This document shows positions 26,783 to 36,856 of a DNA stretch of 64,000 bases, one piece after another. The notes below the pieces were generated by a model, which was not told the origin of the DNA, did not search any database, and saw nothing but the letters and a program-made list of their open reading frames with translations. The stretch spans positions 58,430 to 122,429 of the forward strand of contig NZ_MKCR01000012.1 in the NCBI RefSeq assembly GCF_001855565.1. Reading direction: 5' to 3'. Each line of letters begins with the position of its first letter. Position 1 is the first letter of the stretch. The translations under genes were made by a program, and so were the position numbers. Source of the stretch: Chromobacterium amazonense (GTDB lineage Bacteria > Pseudomonadota > Gammaproteobacteria > Burkholderiales > Chromobacteriaceae).

Positions 26783-27940
26783 TCACAGCGTGTAGCAGCG
26801 GTCGCCGCGGGCGAAGCCCAGCCAGTCTATCGATACGCCTTTGCCGAAGCCTATCGCCTTGAAGGTTTCGCCCATCTCCTGCGGCGACAGCAGCCGCTGC
26901 GCGGCCTTGGCCACCGGCAGATAGGTTTTGACATCATTGGCGTCCCATTGCTGCAGCAGCTCGGTCAGGCCGCAGTTGAGCAGGAACTGCGCCTGGCTGG
27001 CGTAGCCTATCAGGTCCAGTCCCGCGTCTATGCCGCTCTGCGCGACGGCGGTGAAGTCGACGTGGCAGGTCAGGTCCATCAGGCCGGGCAGGTAGAACGG
27101 ATCCTGCACCGTGTGGTGGCGGTAGTGGCCCAGCAGCGTGCCCATGCTGCGTTCCGGGTGATAGTACTCGGACGCCGCATGGCCGTAGTCTATCATCAGG
27201 ACGGCGCCGCGCTTCAGCGCGCCGGCCAGGCTGGCGATGAAGCCGCGGTTGGCCAGGCTGATTTCGGTTTCGTAGCGCGGGATGTCCGGCACCAGCTGCG
27301 CGGCCAGTTCGGCCAGCCGGGCATCGGCGAAGTCGCGGTCTTCATAGGCGAAAGCGCCGTCGCGCACGGTCACCCCGCGTTGGCGCAGCTGGCGGTTTTC
27401 GTCGCGGAACACCATCTCGCACGGCATGGCGTCCAGCAATTCATTGCCGATGACGATGCCGTCGATGGCGTCCGGCAGCCGGCTGGCCCATTCGACGCGA
27501 TCCGCCAAGTGCGGCAGCGCGGCGCGGATATTGTCGCGCTGGCGGTCTATCAGGTCCGGCGACAGGTCCAGGATCACGTATTTCTGCGGCAAACAGCCCA
27601 GCGTTTCCAGCTCGGCCAGCAGGTCGATGGCCAGCTTGCCGGTGCCGGCGCCGAATTCGTAGATCGCGCCGGCCGTTTGCGGCAGCAGTTCGGCCAGCTG
27701 GCGCGCCAGGCACTGCCCAAACAGCGGCGTCAGCTCCGGCGCGGTGATGAAATCGCCGTCTGCGCCGAGCTTGCGGCTGCCGGCGGCGTAGTAACCCATG
27801 CCGGGCGCGTACAGCGCCAATTCCATATAATGCGAAAACGGTATCCAGCCGCCCGCTTGGGCTATCGCTTCGCGGATGCGGCCGCACAGGGCCTGGCTGA
27901 CGGCCAGCGCCTCGGGGCTGGCGGCGGGTAGGGTGGTCAT
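26783..27940 (-). CDS. SAM-dependent methyltransferase of the MidA/NDUFAF7 type
   Basis: The DUF185 (COG1565) family includes human NDUFAF7, an arginine methyltransferase for complex I assembly. The 385-residue product starts at 27940 (MTTLPAASPEALAVS). The frame is open further upstream, but that part is antisense to the SDR gene. Motifs: GWIPFSHYMELALYAPGMGYY, DFITAPELTPLFGQCLA, and the SAM site IYEFGAGTGKLAIDLL. VLMIDYGHAASEYYHPER follows near the end. The bacterial substrate is not established. Confidence 0.9.
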   Translation of the reverse strand: MTTLPAASPEALAVSQALCGRIREAIAQAGGWIPFSHYMELALYAPGMGYYAAGSRKLGADGDFITAPELTPLFGQCLARQLAELLPQTAGAIYEFGAGTGKLAIDLLAELETLGCLPQKYVILDLSPDLIDRQRDNIRAALPHLADRVEWASRLPDAIDGIVIGNELLDAMPCEMVFRDENRQLRQRGVTVRDGAFAYEDRDFADARLAELAAQLVPDIPRYETEISLANRGFIASLAGALKRGAVLMIDYGHAASEYYHPERSMGTLLGHYRHHTVQDPFYLPGLMDLTCHVDFTAVAQSGIDAGLDLIGYASQAQFLLNCGLTELLQQWDANDVKTYLPVAKAAQRLLSPQEMGETFKAIGFGKGVSIDWLGFARGDRCYTL

Positions 27941-28021
27941 GGTTTTCGTCCTGCTACAATGTGGCGCGATTGTGGTGCAAAGCGCCGTTCCCGTGAAGGG
28001 GCAATTCGAAATGAGGAAGCA

Positions 28022-28780
28022 ATGCTGACAAAGCAACAACAAGATGAGCGTGTGGTCCTGATTACCGGCGGCGCGCGGCGGGTGGGGGCGGGCATCGCCC
28101 GTTTGCTGCATGGCCGCGGCTTGCGGCTGGTGCTGCATTACCGCGGCTCGCGCGCCGAGGCCGAGACGCTGGCGGCGGAATTGAACGCTACCCGTCCCGA
28201 TAGCGCGAAGCTGGTCCAGGCTGATTTGCTGGACACGGCGGAGCTGCCGGCTTTGGCCGAGGCGGCGGTGGCGGCGTTCGGCCGGTTGGATGGCTTGGTG
28301 AACAACGCATCCAGTTTTTTCCCGACCGAAGTGGGCCAGATCGACGAAGCCGCCTGGCACGACCTGATGGGCAGCAATCTGAAAGCGCCCTTGTTCCTGA
28401 GCCAGGCGCTGGCGCCGGAACTGACGCGCCGCCGCGGCGCCATCGTCGGCATCGCCGACATCCATGTCGACCGGCCGATGGCGCGCCATGTGGTGTACAA
28501 CCTGGCCAAGGCCGGTCATGCCCAGCTGATCCGCAGCTTGGCGATCGAGCTGGCGCCTGCGGTGCGTGTCAACGGCGTGGCGCCCGGCGTCAATCTGTGG
28601 CCGGAGGATGAGGCATCGTTCAGCCCGGAGGCGCGCGCCAGGATAGAAGCCACCATTCCGCTGCAACGCACCGGCGTGCCGGAAGACATCGCCCGCGCGG
28701 TGGCTTTCCTGCTGCTGGACGCTGGCTATGTCACCGGGCAGATCCTGGCGGTGGATGGCGGACGCAGCATCGTGCTGTAA
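28022..28780 (+). CDS. SDR-family pteridine-reductase-like oxidoreductase
   Basis: The short-chain dehydrogenase has 252 residues from the ATG at 28022 (GAGGAAG upstream). The cofactor motif is [12 protein letters not shown], with Arg where classical SDRs have Gly. This is the pattern of NADPH-dependent pteridine reductases and FolM. The NNASSFFPT segment and the YxxxK pair ([10 protein letters not shown]) are present. It may reduce dihydropterin or dihydrofolate. It is divergent from the MidA-type gene. Confidence 0.85.
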   Translation: MLTKQQQDERVVLITGGARRVGAGIARLLHGRGLRLVLHYRGSRAEAETLAAELNATRPDSAKLVQADLLDTAELPALAEAAVAAFGRLDGLVNNASSFFPTEVGQIDEAAWHDLMGSNLKAPLFLSQALAPELTRRRGAIVGIADIHVDRPMARHVVYNLAKAGHAQLIRSLAIELAPAVRVNGVAPGVNLWPEDEASFSPEARARIEATIPLQRTGVPEDIARAVAFLLLDAGYVTGQILAVDGGRSIVL

Positions 28781-28784
28781 CGGT

Positions 28785-28816
28785 TTTTCGCCGCCATGGA
28801 TTTTGGCGGCGGAAAA
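28785..28816. other. Hairpin between the SDR gene and ttcA
   Basis: CGCCGCC (28789-28795) pairs with GGCGGCG (28805-28811), flanked by T5 on the left and A4 on the right. The T-run lies on the wrong side for a rightward terminator. A TAAAAT-like -10 for ttcA begins within 10 bp after it. It may be a weak terminator or a leader structure. Confidence 0.35.
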
Positions 28817-28857
28817 CGGTAAAATCGCCTGTTTTTCAATTTCTTAGCCGCATCCCG

Positions 28858-29826
28858 ATGTCCGAACAGAACGCCGTGCTCGACGACAAAGCCAAGAAGG
28901 CCGCGTTTGAAGGCAACAAGCTGGCCAAGCGCCTGCGTCACCATGTCGGTGACGCCATCAATGATTTCAATATGATCGAAGAAGGCGACCGGGTGATGGT
29001 CTGCCTGTCCGGCGGCAAGGACAGCTATACCTTGCTGGATATCCTGCTGGGCTTGCAGAAGTCCGCGCCTATCCACTTCTCCATCGTCGCGGTCAATCTG
29101 GACCAAAAGCAGCCGGGTTTCCCCGAGCACGTGCTGCCGCAGTATCTGGAGTCCATCGGCGTGGAGTACCGCATCGTCGAGGAAGACACCTACTCCATCG
29201 TCAAGCGGCTGGTGCCGGAAGGCAAGACCACCTGCAGCCTGTGCTCGCGCCTGCGCCGCGGCATCCTGTACCGCGTCGCCGACGAATTGGGCGCCACCAA
29301 GATCGCGCTGGGCCACCATCGAGACGACATCCTGCACACGCTGTTCCTGAACATGTTCTACGGCGGCAAGATGAAGGCGATGCCGCCCAAGCTGGTGTCC
29401 GACGACGGCCGCCACATGGTGATCCGCCCGCTGGCCTATTGCCGCGAAAAGGACATCATCCGCTACGCCGATTGGAAAGCGTTCCCGATCATTCCGTGCA
29501 ATCTGTGCGGCTCGCAGCCCAATCTGCAGCGCCAGGTGGTGAAGGAGATGGTCAACGACTGGGACAAGCGTTTCCCCGGCCGCGTGGAGAGCATGTTCCG
29601 CGCGCTGCAAAACGTTGTCCCGTCGCATCTGGCCGATCCGACGCTGTTCGACTTTGTCGGTTTGAAGACCGGCGACGCGCCGTTCGCCGATGGCGACACC
29701 GCCTTCGACAAGGAAGAGTTCCGTGATCCGGCGCCGCATGAGGATGATGTGGCGGAGGCGCAGCCGGCCAAGCGCACCATCAGCATCCTCGACTCCCGTC
29801 CCAAGGAAGACAGCTGTGGCGCGTAG
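28858..29826 (+). CDS. ttcA: tRNA 2-thiocytidine(32) synthetase TtcA
   Basis: TtcA is an Fe-S enzyme that thiolates C32 of several tRNAs. The 322-residue product has the PP-loop [15 protein letters not shown] (residues about 51-65) and two CxxC pairs, [10 protein letters not shown] and [12 protein letters not shown]. Length and order fit. The downstream spermidine-synthase-like gene overlaps its 3' end by 11 bp, so the two are likely one transcript. Confidence 0.95.
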   Translation: MSEQNAVLDDKAKKAAFEGNKLAKRLRHHVGDAINDFNMIEEGDRVMVCLSGGKDSYTLLDILLGLQKSAPIHFSIVAVNLDQKQPGFPEHVLPQYLESIGVEYRIVEEDTYSIVKRLVPEGKTTCSLCSRLRRGILYRVADELGATKIALGHHRDDILHTLFLNMFYGGKMKAMPPKLVSDDGRHMVIRPLAYCREKDIIRYADWKAFPIIPCNLCGSQPNLQRQVVKEMVNDWDKRFPGRVESMFRALQNVVPSHLADPTLFDFVGLKTGDAPFADGDTAFDKEEFRDPAPHEDDVAEAQPAKRTISILDSRPKEDSCGA

Positions 29827-30616
29827 GGCTTTGCATCCGTTCCGCCGCCGCGTGCGCGCCGCGGTGGAGGAAATGCCGGAAGTGGAAATCTCGGAAGAGG
29901 GCAATATCCGCTCGCTGCATCTGGGCTCGGAAACCATCCAGAGTTCGATGGACCTGGACGATCCGGCCGATCTGGTGCTCAGCTACAGCCGGGCGATGAT
30001 GGGCTTTTTGCTGTGGAACGACAATCCGCAGCACATTCTGCAGATCGGCCTGGGCGGCGGCTCGTTCGCCCGCTTCATCGATGAATATCTGCCGGACGCG
30101 GTCAGCGTGGCGGTGGACATCAATCCGCAGGTGATCGCGGTGGCGCGCGCGTTTTTCCAGCTGCCGGAGGAGGGCGATTTCTTCGAGATCGTCGAGGCTG
30201 ACGGCGCGGACTACGTGAAGATCTTCCGCGGCTCCACCGATGCCATTCTGGTGGACGGCTTCGACGGCTTGCAGATCGTCGACGCGCTGACCACAGAGGA
30301 CTTTTTCGAAGACTGCAAGCGCGCGCTGAGCCCGAAGGGCGTATTCGTCACCAATTGGTGGAGCGGCGACAAGCGCTACCAGAGTTTCATTGAACGCTTA
30401 TTGAACGTTTTCGAAGGCAGGGTGATCGAACTGCCTGCGGCCACCCACGGCAACGTCGCGGTCATGGCTTTTCGCCAGAGCCCGACGCTGACGCAGTGGG
30501 AGGCGCTGAAGAAACGCGCTGACGAACTGGAAGGCCGCTTTGGCTTGGAGTTTGGCGAATTCGTCAACCGCCTGAAGCAGACCAACCAGCAGACCGCCGG
30601 CCATTTGTTGATCTGA
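29816..30616 (+). CDS. Spermidine-synthase-like (polyamine aminopropyltransferase family) protein
   Basis: The GTG at 29816 has AAGGA 8 bases upstream and gives 266 residues. The frame is open to 29690, but that part overlaps ttcA. The Rossmann motif [15 protein letters not shown] and the acidic [14 protein letters not shown] resemble SpeE. The N-terminal beta domain is reduced, and the [16 protein letters not shown] positions match the aminopropyltransferase fold. Many such short proteins are annotated spermidine synthase without proof. Overlap with ttcA implies coupling. Confidence 0.8.
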   Translation: MARRALHPFRRRVRAAVEEMPEVEISEEGNIRSLHLGSETIQSSMDLDDPADLVLSYSRAMMGFLLWNDNPQHILQIGLGGGSFARFIDEYLPDAVSVAVDINPQVIAVARAFFQLPEEGDFFEIVEADGADYVKIFRGSTDAILVDGFDGLQIVDALTTEDFFEDCKRALSPKGVFVTNWWSGDKRYQSFIERLLNVFEGRVIELPAATHGNVAVMAFRQSPTLTQWEALKKRADELEGRFGLEFGEFVNRLKQTNQQTAGHLLI

Positions 30617-30837
30617 GCCAGGACAAATCCGCCGCAAAATCGGCGGATCGGTTACGTTTGCTTACCCAAAAGCCGGTGAGGCGCGGCGTATAATGCCAAG
30701 CTGCATGCGCGTTGCGCGCCGGTTTCGGGCCGCGAGCCCGGGTCAGACGTGGCGGGACACTACAGTCAGTACCGAATGACCGGGCGGTGGACGGGCGTCC
30801 GCCGCTCAAGCTTTTACATCCTGTTGGGACATTCATC
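30617..30837 (+). promoter_or_regulatory. 221-bp leader of the polysaccharide cluster with a TATAAT box
   Basis: A dyad ATCCGCCG (30627-30634) / CGGCGGAT (30641-30648), with no T-run, may weakly end the preceding transcript. A consensus TATAAT lies at 30689-30694, but no good -35 stands at 16-18 bp. Transcription from here would leave an untranslated leader of about 130 nt before wbpA. No other gene is visible. Confidence 0.5.
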
Positions 30838-32145
30838 GTGATCAAGCAGCAACTGCTCAATCGTATCGCGGACAAATCCGCTGTGATCGGCATCGTGGGG
30901 CTGGGCTATGTCGGCCTGCCGTTGATGCTGCGTTTCGCCGAAGTCGGCTACAAAGTGCTGGGCTTCGACATCGACCAGAGCAAGGTCGATGCCTTGATGG
31001 CCGGCAAGAGCTATATCGAGCACATCTCCGCCGACAGCATCGCCACCGCCCTGACCCGCGGTTTCGAAGCCACCACCGACTTCTCCCGCGCCGGTGAAGC
31101 CGACACCCTGATCCTGTGCGTGCCGACGCCGCTGAACAAATACCGCGAGCCGGATCTGAGCTTCGTGCTGGACACCATGGACAGCCTGGTGCCCTATCTG
31201 CGAGAAGGCCATCTGGTGTCGCTGGAATCCACCACCTATCCGGGGACCACCGACGAAGAACTGCTGCCGCGCATGGAATCGCGCGGCTTCAAGGTGGGCG
31301 AGAACGCCTTCCTGGTGTTCTCGCCGGAGCGCGAAGATCCGGGCAACCCCAACTTCACCACCCGCACCATTCCCAAGGTGTGCGGCGGCTACAGCGAGGC
31401 CTGCCAGGAAATCGGCGTCGCGCTGTACAGCGCGGTGATCGACAAGGTAGTGCCGGTGTCGTCGACCCGCGCCGCGGAAATGACCAAGCTGCTGGAAAAC
31501 ATCCACCGCGCGGTCAACATCGGCCTGGTCAACGAGATGAAGATCGTCGCCGACAAGATGGGCATCGACATTCACGAAGTGATCCGCGCCGCGGCCACCA
31601 AGCCCTTCGGCTTCGTGCCCTACTATCCGGGACCGGGCCTGGGCGGTCACTGCATCCCGATCGACCCGTTCTACCTGACCTGGAAGGCGCGCGAATACGG
31701 CGTGAATACCCGTTTCATCGAGCTTGCCGGCGAAGTGAACAGCAATATGCCGGACTGGGTGGTGAGCAAGGTGGCCGCCGCGCTGAATACCCGCAAAAAG
31801 GCCATCAACGGCAGCAAGGTATTGGTGCTGGGCATCGCCTACAAGAAGAACGTCGACGACATGCGCGAAAGCCCGTCGGTGTTCCTGATGGAAAAACTGC
31901 GCGACCTGGGCGCGGAAGTGGCGTACAGCGACCCCCACGTACCGGTGTTCCCGAAAATGCGCGAGCACCACTTCGAGCTGTCCAGCGTGGCGCTGACCGC
32001 CGAATCCATCGCCAGCTACGACTGTGTGCTGCTGGCCACCGACCACGACAAGTTCGATTACGAGCTGATCAAGTCCAAGGCCCAGCTGATCGTCGATAGC
32101 CGCGGCAAGTACCTGCAGCCGGCCGACAATATCGTCAAGGCTTGA
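30838..32145 (+). CDS. wbpA: UDP-N-acetyl-D-glucosamine 6-dehydrogenase
   Basis: WbpA oxidises UDP-GlcNAc to UDP-GlcNAcA with NAD+, the first step to diacetamido-uronic acids. The GTG at 30838 (GGGA upstream) gives 435 residues, the length I recall for Pseudomonas aeruginosa WbpA. It shares [49 protein letters not shown] with the catalytic Cys, and [14 protein letters not shown]. The frame is open back to 30712, but without homology. Element A follows 8 bp after the stop, then wlbA. Confidence 0.94.
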   Translation: MIKQQLLNRIADKSAVIGIVGLGYVGLPLMLRFAEVGYKVLGFDIDQSKVDALMAGKSYIEHISADSIATALTRGFEATTDFSRAGEADTLILCVPTPLNKYREPDLSFVLDTMDSLVPYLREGHLVSLESTTYPGTTDEELLPRMESRGFKVGENAFLVFSPEREDPGNPNFTTRTIPKVCGGYSEACQEIGVALYSAVIDKVVPVSSTRAAEMTKLLENIHRAVNIGLVNEMKIVADKMGIDIHEVIRAAATKPFGFVPYYPGPGLGGHCIPIDPFYLTWKAREYGVNTRFIELAGEVNSNMPDWVVSKVAAALNTRKKAINGSKVLVLGIAYKKNVDDMRESPSVFLMEKLRDLGAEVAYSDPHVPVFPKMREHHFELSSVALTAESIASYDCVLLATDHDKFDYELIKSKAQLIVDSRGKYLQPADNIVKA

Positions 32146-32153
32146 TTTTTTTT

Positions 32154-32248
32154 GCCACGAAACCCACGAAACCCACGAAACCCACGAAATCCACGAAAGC
32201 AAACCCGGAAGCGGGGCGGTTTTTGTGTTTTGTAGTGGGCTTCGTGGC
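32154..32248. repeat. CACGAAA inverted-repeat element A (empty), 95 bp
   Basis: The left arm starts GCCACGAAACCCACGAAA and holds five tandem 9-bp units CCACGAAAN (32155-32199). The right arm, read on the other strand from 32248, starts GCCACGAAGCCCAC. The arms match at 13 of the first 14 positions. The element begins 8 bp after the wbpA stop and ends 20 bp before the wlbA start. It is one of five related elements in this cluster. The unit number is expanded relative to the others, which have three per arm. Confidence 0.85.
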
Positions 32249-32268
32249 GCATAAAGGTATCGCGTAAT

Positions 32269-33333
32269 ATGCAAACCCTGCACCTTCCCCCGATCACCGA
32301 CCGCAAGATCCGCTTCGCCCTGGTGGGCTGCGGCCGCATCGCCAACAACCATTTCGGCGCGCTGGAAAAGCATGCTGACCGCGCCGAGTTGGTGGATGTT
32401 TGCGATATCGATCCGGCCGCGCTGAAAGCCGCCGTCGAGCGCACCGGCGCCCGCGGCCATGCCAGCCTGACTGATATGCTGGCCAAAACCAACGCCGACA
32501 TCGTCATCCTGACCACGCCGTCCGGCCTGCATCCGACGCAGAGCATCGAGTGTTCCGAGGCGGGCTTCCATGTGATGACCGAGAAGCCGATGGCCACCCG
32601 CTGGGAGGACGGCCTGGAAATGGTCAAGGCGGCGGACAAGGCGAAGAAATACCTGTTCGTGGTCAAGCAGAACCGCCGCAACGACACGCTGCAGTTGTTG
32701 AAGCGCGCGATGACGGAAAAGCGCTTCGGCCGCATCTATATGGTCAACGTCAATGTGTTCTGGACTCGTCCGCAAGAGTATTACGACGCGGCCGGCTGGC
32801 GCGGCACCTGGGAGTTCGACGGCGGCGCCTTCATGAACCAGGCCAGCCACTATGTCGACCTGCTGGATTGGCTGATCGGCCCGGTGGAGAGCGTGCAGGC
32901 CTACACCGCCACCTTGGCGCGCAATATCGAGGTGGAAGACACCGGCACCGTCAGCGTCAAGTGGCGCTCAGGCGCGCTGGGCAGCATGAACGTCACCATG
33001 CTGACCTACCCGAAGAATCTGGAAGGCAGCATCACCATCCTGGGCGAAAAGGGTTCGGTGCGCGTCGGCGGCGTGGCCGTCAATGAAATCCAGCACTGGG
33101 AATTCGCCGAGCCGCATGCCATGGACGACGAGATCAAGAACGCCAGCTACGCGACGACCAGCGTGTATGGCTTCGGCCACCCGCTGTACTACGACAACGT
33201 GATCAAGACCATGCGCGGCGAAGCCACGCCGGAAACCGACGGCCGCGAGGGCTTGAAGTCGCTGGAGCTGCTGATCGCGATGTATCTGTCCGCCCGCGAC
33301 GGCCGCCGCGTCAGCCTGCCGCTGGATTACTGA
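32269..33333 (+). CDS. wlbA: UDP-GlcNAcA 3-dehydrogenase, Gfo/Idh/MocA family (WlbA/WbpB)
   Basis: The enzyme oxidises C3 of UDP-GlcNAcA to the 3-keto sugar, the substrate of the WbpE aminotransferase. The 354-residue product has the Rossmann motif ALVGCGRIANNHFGAL, VMTEKPMATRWEDG with the EKP motif, and GGAFMNQASHYVDLLDWL. The length is nearer Bordetella WlbA than the shorter WbpB. It lies between repeat elements A and B. Together with wbpA, wbpD and wbpE it completes the route to UDP-GlcNAc(3NAc)A. Confidence 0.9.
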   Translation: MQTLHLPPITDRKIRFALVGCGRIANNHFGALEKHADRAELVDVCDIDPAALKAAVERTGARGHASLTDMLAKTNADIVILTTPSGLHPTQSIECSEAGFHVMTEKPMATRWEDGLEMVKAADKAKKYLFVVKQNRRNDTLQLLKRAMTEKRFGRIYMVNVNVFWTRPQEYYDAAGWRGTWEFDGGAFMNQASHYVDLLDWLIGPVESVQAYTATLARNIEVEDTGTVSVKWRSGALGSMNVTMLTYPKNLEGSITILGEKGSVRVGGVAVNEIQHWEFAEPHAMDDEIKNASYATTSVYGFGHPLYYDNVIKTMRGEATPETDGREGLKSLELLIAMYLSARDGRRVSLPLDY

Positions 33334-33340
33334 TTATCGT

Positions 33341-33770
33341 TTGGCCACGAAAACCACGAAAGAACACGAAAGCATGCTCGAACAGGAACTTTGTTATCGG
33401 ATACAAGGTTGTGTGTTTGAGGTTTACCGTGAGTTGGGGCATGGATTTCTGGAAAAGGTATACGAGCGGGCCTTGTTCTACGAGTTGAAAAAGCAAGGTT
33501 TGGCCGTCCAGGCGCAATGTCCTTTGACGATCTGCTACAAAGGCGAAGAGGTTGGCGAGTATTGTGCCGATCTGATTGTGGAGGACCGCGTTTTATTGGA
33601 GTTGAAAGCGCAATCCAAAGTTGGCGATGTTCACCGGGCGCAGGTGCTTAATTACCTGAAGGCGACCGGAATCCGGGTTGGATTGCTGGTGAATTTTGCA
33701 TACCCGAAAGCGGAAATCATTCGTGTAGTTTTGTAGTTTCGTTCGTGTTTTTTGTGGTTTTCGTGGCCAA
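33341..33770 (+). mobile_element. CACGAAA inverted-repeat element B carrying a GxxExxY gene, 430 bp
   Basis: The ends are a perfect 17-bp inverted repeat: TTGGCCACGAAAACCAC at 33341-33357 and its complement at 33754-33770. Each arm has three CACGAAA-like units spaced 9-10 bp (left: 33346, 33355, 33365). A 120-residue PDDEXK-like gene fills the space between the arms almost exactly. Its ATG is two bases after the last left unit, and its stop is followed at once by the right arm. The element begins 7 bp after the wlbA stop and ends 16 bp before wbpD. The arms match elements A, C, D and E, which lack a gene. Mobility is inferred, and no target duplication was found. Confidence 0.75.
33374..33736 (+). 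CDS. GxxExxY family protein (PDDEXK nuclease-like)
   Basis: The 120-residue product (ATG at 33374) has the name-giving motif GFLEKVY (G24, E27, Y30). A nuclease-like core has D66 in CADLIVED and E76-x-K78 in LLELKAQ, with Q90 in the following helix. This is the layout of the PDDEXK_3 family, whose function is not established as far as I know. A TTG at 33341 in the same frame would translate the left repeat arm and is unlikely. Base composition is visibly lower in GC than the flanking sugar genes, suggesting a separate origin. Confidence 0.88.
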   Translation: MLEQELCYRIQGCVFEVYRELGHGFLEKVYERALFYELKKQGLAVQAQCPLTICYKGEEVGEYCADLIVEDRVLLELKAQSKVGDVHRAQVLNYLKATGIRVGLLVNFAYPKAEIIRVVL

Positions 33771-33786
33771 TGAAGGGTTTTTAGAA

Positions 33787-34353
<567 letters not shown>

Positions 34354-34360
34354 TTTTTTA

Positions 34361-34464
34361 GCCACGAACCCCACGAAACGACACAAAAAATAGTAGATCG
34401 GACGCGCAGGTGCGCAATTTGGAAGTTCCGCGCTTATTTTCGTGCTTTTAGTGGATTTCGTGGC
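34361..34464. repeat. CACGAAA inverted-repeat element C (empty), 104 bp
   Basis: The left arm is GCCACGAACCCCACGAAA from 34361. The right arm, read on the other strand from 34464, is GCCACGAAATCCACTAAA. Three units per arm are spaced 9-10 bp. The element begins 7 bp after the wbpD stop and ends 17 bp before the wbpE start. The core (34392-34432) shows no open frame and no similarity to the cores of A, D or E that I can see. Confidence 0.82.
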
Positions 34465-34481
34465 AAATGGAAGCTTGAAAC

Positions 34482-35579
34482 ATGTCCATCCAGTTCATTG
34501 ATCTGAAAGCGCAATACCAGCATCTGAAAGCCGACATCGACGCCCGCATCCACGCAGTGCTGGACCATGGCCAGTACATCATGGGGCCGGAGGTGAAGGA
34601 ATTGGAGGAGCAATTGGCCGCCTATACCGGCGCCAAGCACGCCATCGGCGTGTGCGACGGCACCAAGGCGCTGCTGATCTCGATGATGGCATTGGGCATC
34701 GGCCCCGGCGACGAAGTGATCACCACCCCGTTCACCTTCATCGCCACTGGCGAGATGATCGCCCTATTGGGCGCCAAGCCGGTATTCGTCGACATCGATC
34801 CGGTCAGCTACAACCTGGACCCGAACCTGCTGGAAGCGGCGATCACGCCGCGTACCCGCGCCATTATGCCGGTCAGCCTGTATGGCCAGGCCGCGGACTT
34901 TGATGCCATCAACGCCATCGCCGCCAAGCACGGCATCCCGGTGATCGAGGACGGCGCGCAAAGCTTCGGCGCCAGCCAGCACGGCAAGAAGTCCGGCAAC
35001 CTCTCCACCATCGGCTGCACCAGCTTCTTTCCCAGCAAGCCGCTGGGTTGCTATGGCGACGGCGGCGCGGTATTCACCAGCGACGACGCCCTGGCCAAGA
35101 AGATTCGCGAAATCCGCGTCCATGGCCAGGACCGCCGCTACCATCACCCAATCATCGGCCTGAACGGCCGCCTGGATACCATCCAGGCCGCGGTGCTGCT
35201 GGCCAAGCTGCCGAGCTTCCCGGACGAGGTGGCCGCCCGCGAGCGCATCGGCGCCCGCTACAGCGCGCTGCTGCAGGATGTGGCCCGCGTGCCGGTGATC
35301 CAGCCGGGCAATACCCACGTCTACGCGCAGTACACCATCGAGGTCGATCATCGCGACGAGGTTCAGGCCAAGCTCAAGGAGCTGGGCGTGCCGACCGCTG
35401 TGCACTACCCGATTCCGCTGCACCTGCAACCGGCCTTCGCCCACCTGGGCTTGGGCGAAGGCAGCTTCCCGCACGCCGAAGCCGCCGGCAAGCGCGTGAT
35501 GAGCCTGCCGATGCACCCCTTCCTGACGGAAGAGGCGCAAGACGCTATCGTGGTCGCGGTGAAGAAGGCGCTGGGCTGA
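34482..35579 (+). CDS. wbpE: UDP-2-acetamido-3-keto-glucuronate aminotransferase
   Basis: This PLP enzyme of the DegT/DnrJ/EryC1/StrS family aminates C3 of the keto sugar. The 365-residue product has FIDLKAQYQHLKADIDARIH at the start, EDGAQSFGA, and the PLP lysine in SFFPSKPLGCYGDGGA. GGAAG lies 8 bases before the ATG. It is followed 5 bp later by the flippase gene. Working with WlbA it regenerates NAD+ in the known WbpB/WbpE couple, which is established for Pseudomonas and inferred here. Confidence 0.92.
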   Translation: MSIQFIDLKAQYQHLKADIDARIHAVLDHGQYIMGPEVKELEEQLAAYTGAKHAIGVCDGTKALLISMMALGIGPGDEVITTPFTFIATGEMIALLGAKPVFVDIDPVSYNLDPNLLEAAITPRTRAIMPVSLYGQAADFDAINAIAAKHGIPVIEDGAQSFGASQHGKKSGNLSTIGCTSFFPSKPLGCYGDGGAVFTSDDALAKKIREIRVHGQDRRYHHPIIGLNGRLDTIQAAVLLAKLPSFPDEVAARERIGARYSALLQDVARVPVIQPGNTHVYAQYTIEVDHRDEVQAKLKELGVPTAVHYPIPLHLQPAFAHLGLGEGSFPHAEAAGKRVMSLPMHPFLTEEAQDAIVVAVKKALG

Positions 35580-35584
35580 GGAGC

Positions 35585-36856
35585 ATGTTGACCTTGTCGT
35601 CGCTGCGTGTGCCCAAAACCGGCTTTGTCCGCCACGTCGTCACCCTGGTGACTGGCGCGGCGGTGGCCCAGATCGTGCCCTTGCTGGTATCGCCGCTGAT
35701 CACCCGGTTGTATGATCCGCACGAGGTGGGCATCCAAACGGTGTATGTATCGTGGATGTCTACGCTGGCGGTATTGGCCACCGCGCGTTACGAAATGGCC
35801 ATCGTATTGCCGGCCGACGACAAGCGAGCCTGCAATCTGATGGGTTTGTCCATTCTGTGCGCAGGCGCCTTGTCGCTGCTGATCGCGCTGGTGGTGTTGC
35901 TGGGCGGGCATTCGCATATCGCCTCCCATCTGGGCGCGCCGGCGCTGGAGTCGTGGCTGGCCTTGCTGCCGTTGTCGGTGCTGCTGGCCGGGCTGATGCA
36001 GGCGTGGACCAACTGGAACAACCGCCACCGGCGCTACCAGGCCAATGCCAATGGCCGCATGGCGCAATCGTTCGGCATGGCCGGCACCCAAGTGCTGGCT
36101 GGTTGGCTGGGCGCCGGCGCAGGCGGCCTGATTCTGGGCCAGTTGGCCGGCCAGCTGGGTTCGCTGCTGGCGCAGGCTTGGGCTGACCTCAAGGCCAAGT
36201 TCGCCTGGCGCCGCGACGTCAATCGCCAGGACATGCGCAGCGCCGCGCTTGCCTATATCGAGTTTCCCAAGATCAATGCGCCGCATGCCTTGAGCACGGC
36301 TTTGCTGGATTCGGCCACCCTGGTGGTGTTGACCGTGCTGGCTGGCACCTCCGCTGTCGGCATGTATGGCTTGATGATGCGCGTGCTGAAACTGCCGGCG
36401 GCCTTCATCGGCCAGGCGGTGGCGCAGGTCGCGTACAAGGAGCTGGCCGAGGCGCGCAATCTGGGCCAACCTTTGCGGCCCATCCTGCGCAAGATGATGC
36501 TGACCCTGTTCGGCATGGCGATGTTCCCCTTCCTGGTGATCCAGATTTTCGGCGAGCCTTTGTTCTCGCTGGTGTTCGGCGCCAACTGGAGCGAGGCCGG
36601 ACGCTACGCCGAGGCCATGTCGCTGTTCATTCTGTTTCATTTCGTCGCCTCGCCGCTGGGCATGGTGCCGCCGGTGATCAATCGGCAACGTTTCGCGTTT
36701 TTCTTGTCCCTGGTGCAGGCCGTGCTGTTCCTGGGATCGTTATGGTTGGGCTTCCATATCTGGCAGGATGCGGTGGCGACTTTCCAGCTGGTCTCGGTGG
36801 TGATGGCCGGCTATTTCATTGCTTATTTCATCTGGCTTTATAAGGCAGCGCGATGA
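35585..36856 (+). CDS. Wzx-type oligosaccharide flippase
   Basis: The 423-residue polytopic membrane protein of the MATE/MOP superfamily starts MLTLSSLRVPKTGFVRHVVT with AGGAG upstream. It shows about twelve hydrophobic segments and the early family pattern VAQIVPLLVSPLITRLYDPHE. It should flip an undecaprenyl-PP-linked repeat unit across the inner membrane. It lies between wbpE and an acyltransferase gene that overlaps its stop by 4 bp. No polymerase (wzy) follows. Confidence 0.88.
   Translation: MLTLSSLRVPKTGFVRHVVTLVTGAAVAQIVPLLVSPLITRLYDPHEVGIQTVYVSWMSTLAVLATARYEMAIVLPADDKRACNLMGLSILCAGALSLLIALVVLLGGHSHIASHLGAPALESWLALLPLSVLLAGLMQAWTNWNNRHRRYQANANGRMAQSFGMAGTQVLAGWLGAGAGGLILGQLAGQLGSLLAQAWADLKAKFAWRRDVNRQDMRSAALAYIEFPKINAPHALSTALLDSATLVVLTVLAGTSAVGMYGLMMRVLKLPAAFIGQAVAQVAYKELAEARNLGQPLRPILRKMMLTLFGMAMFPFLVIQIFGEPLFSLVFGANWSEAGRYAEAMSLFILFHFVASPLGMVPPVINRQRFAFFLSLVQAVLFLGSLWLGFHIWQDAVATFQLVSVVMAGYFIAYFIWLYKAAR

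Noticed and set aside
32155..32199. Short tandem repeats suggesting a CRISPR array
   Set aside because: Units are 9 bp with no spacers of 30 bp and no cas genes. They are arms of an inverted-repeat element.
33341..33373. TTG at 33341 as start of the GxxExxY protein
   Set aside because: This part is the left repeat arm; the ATG at 33374 fits the family length and start.
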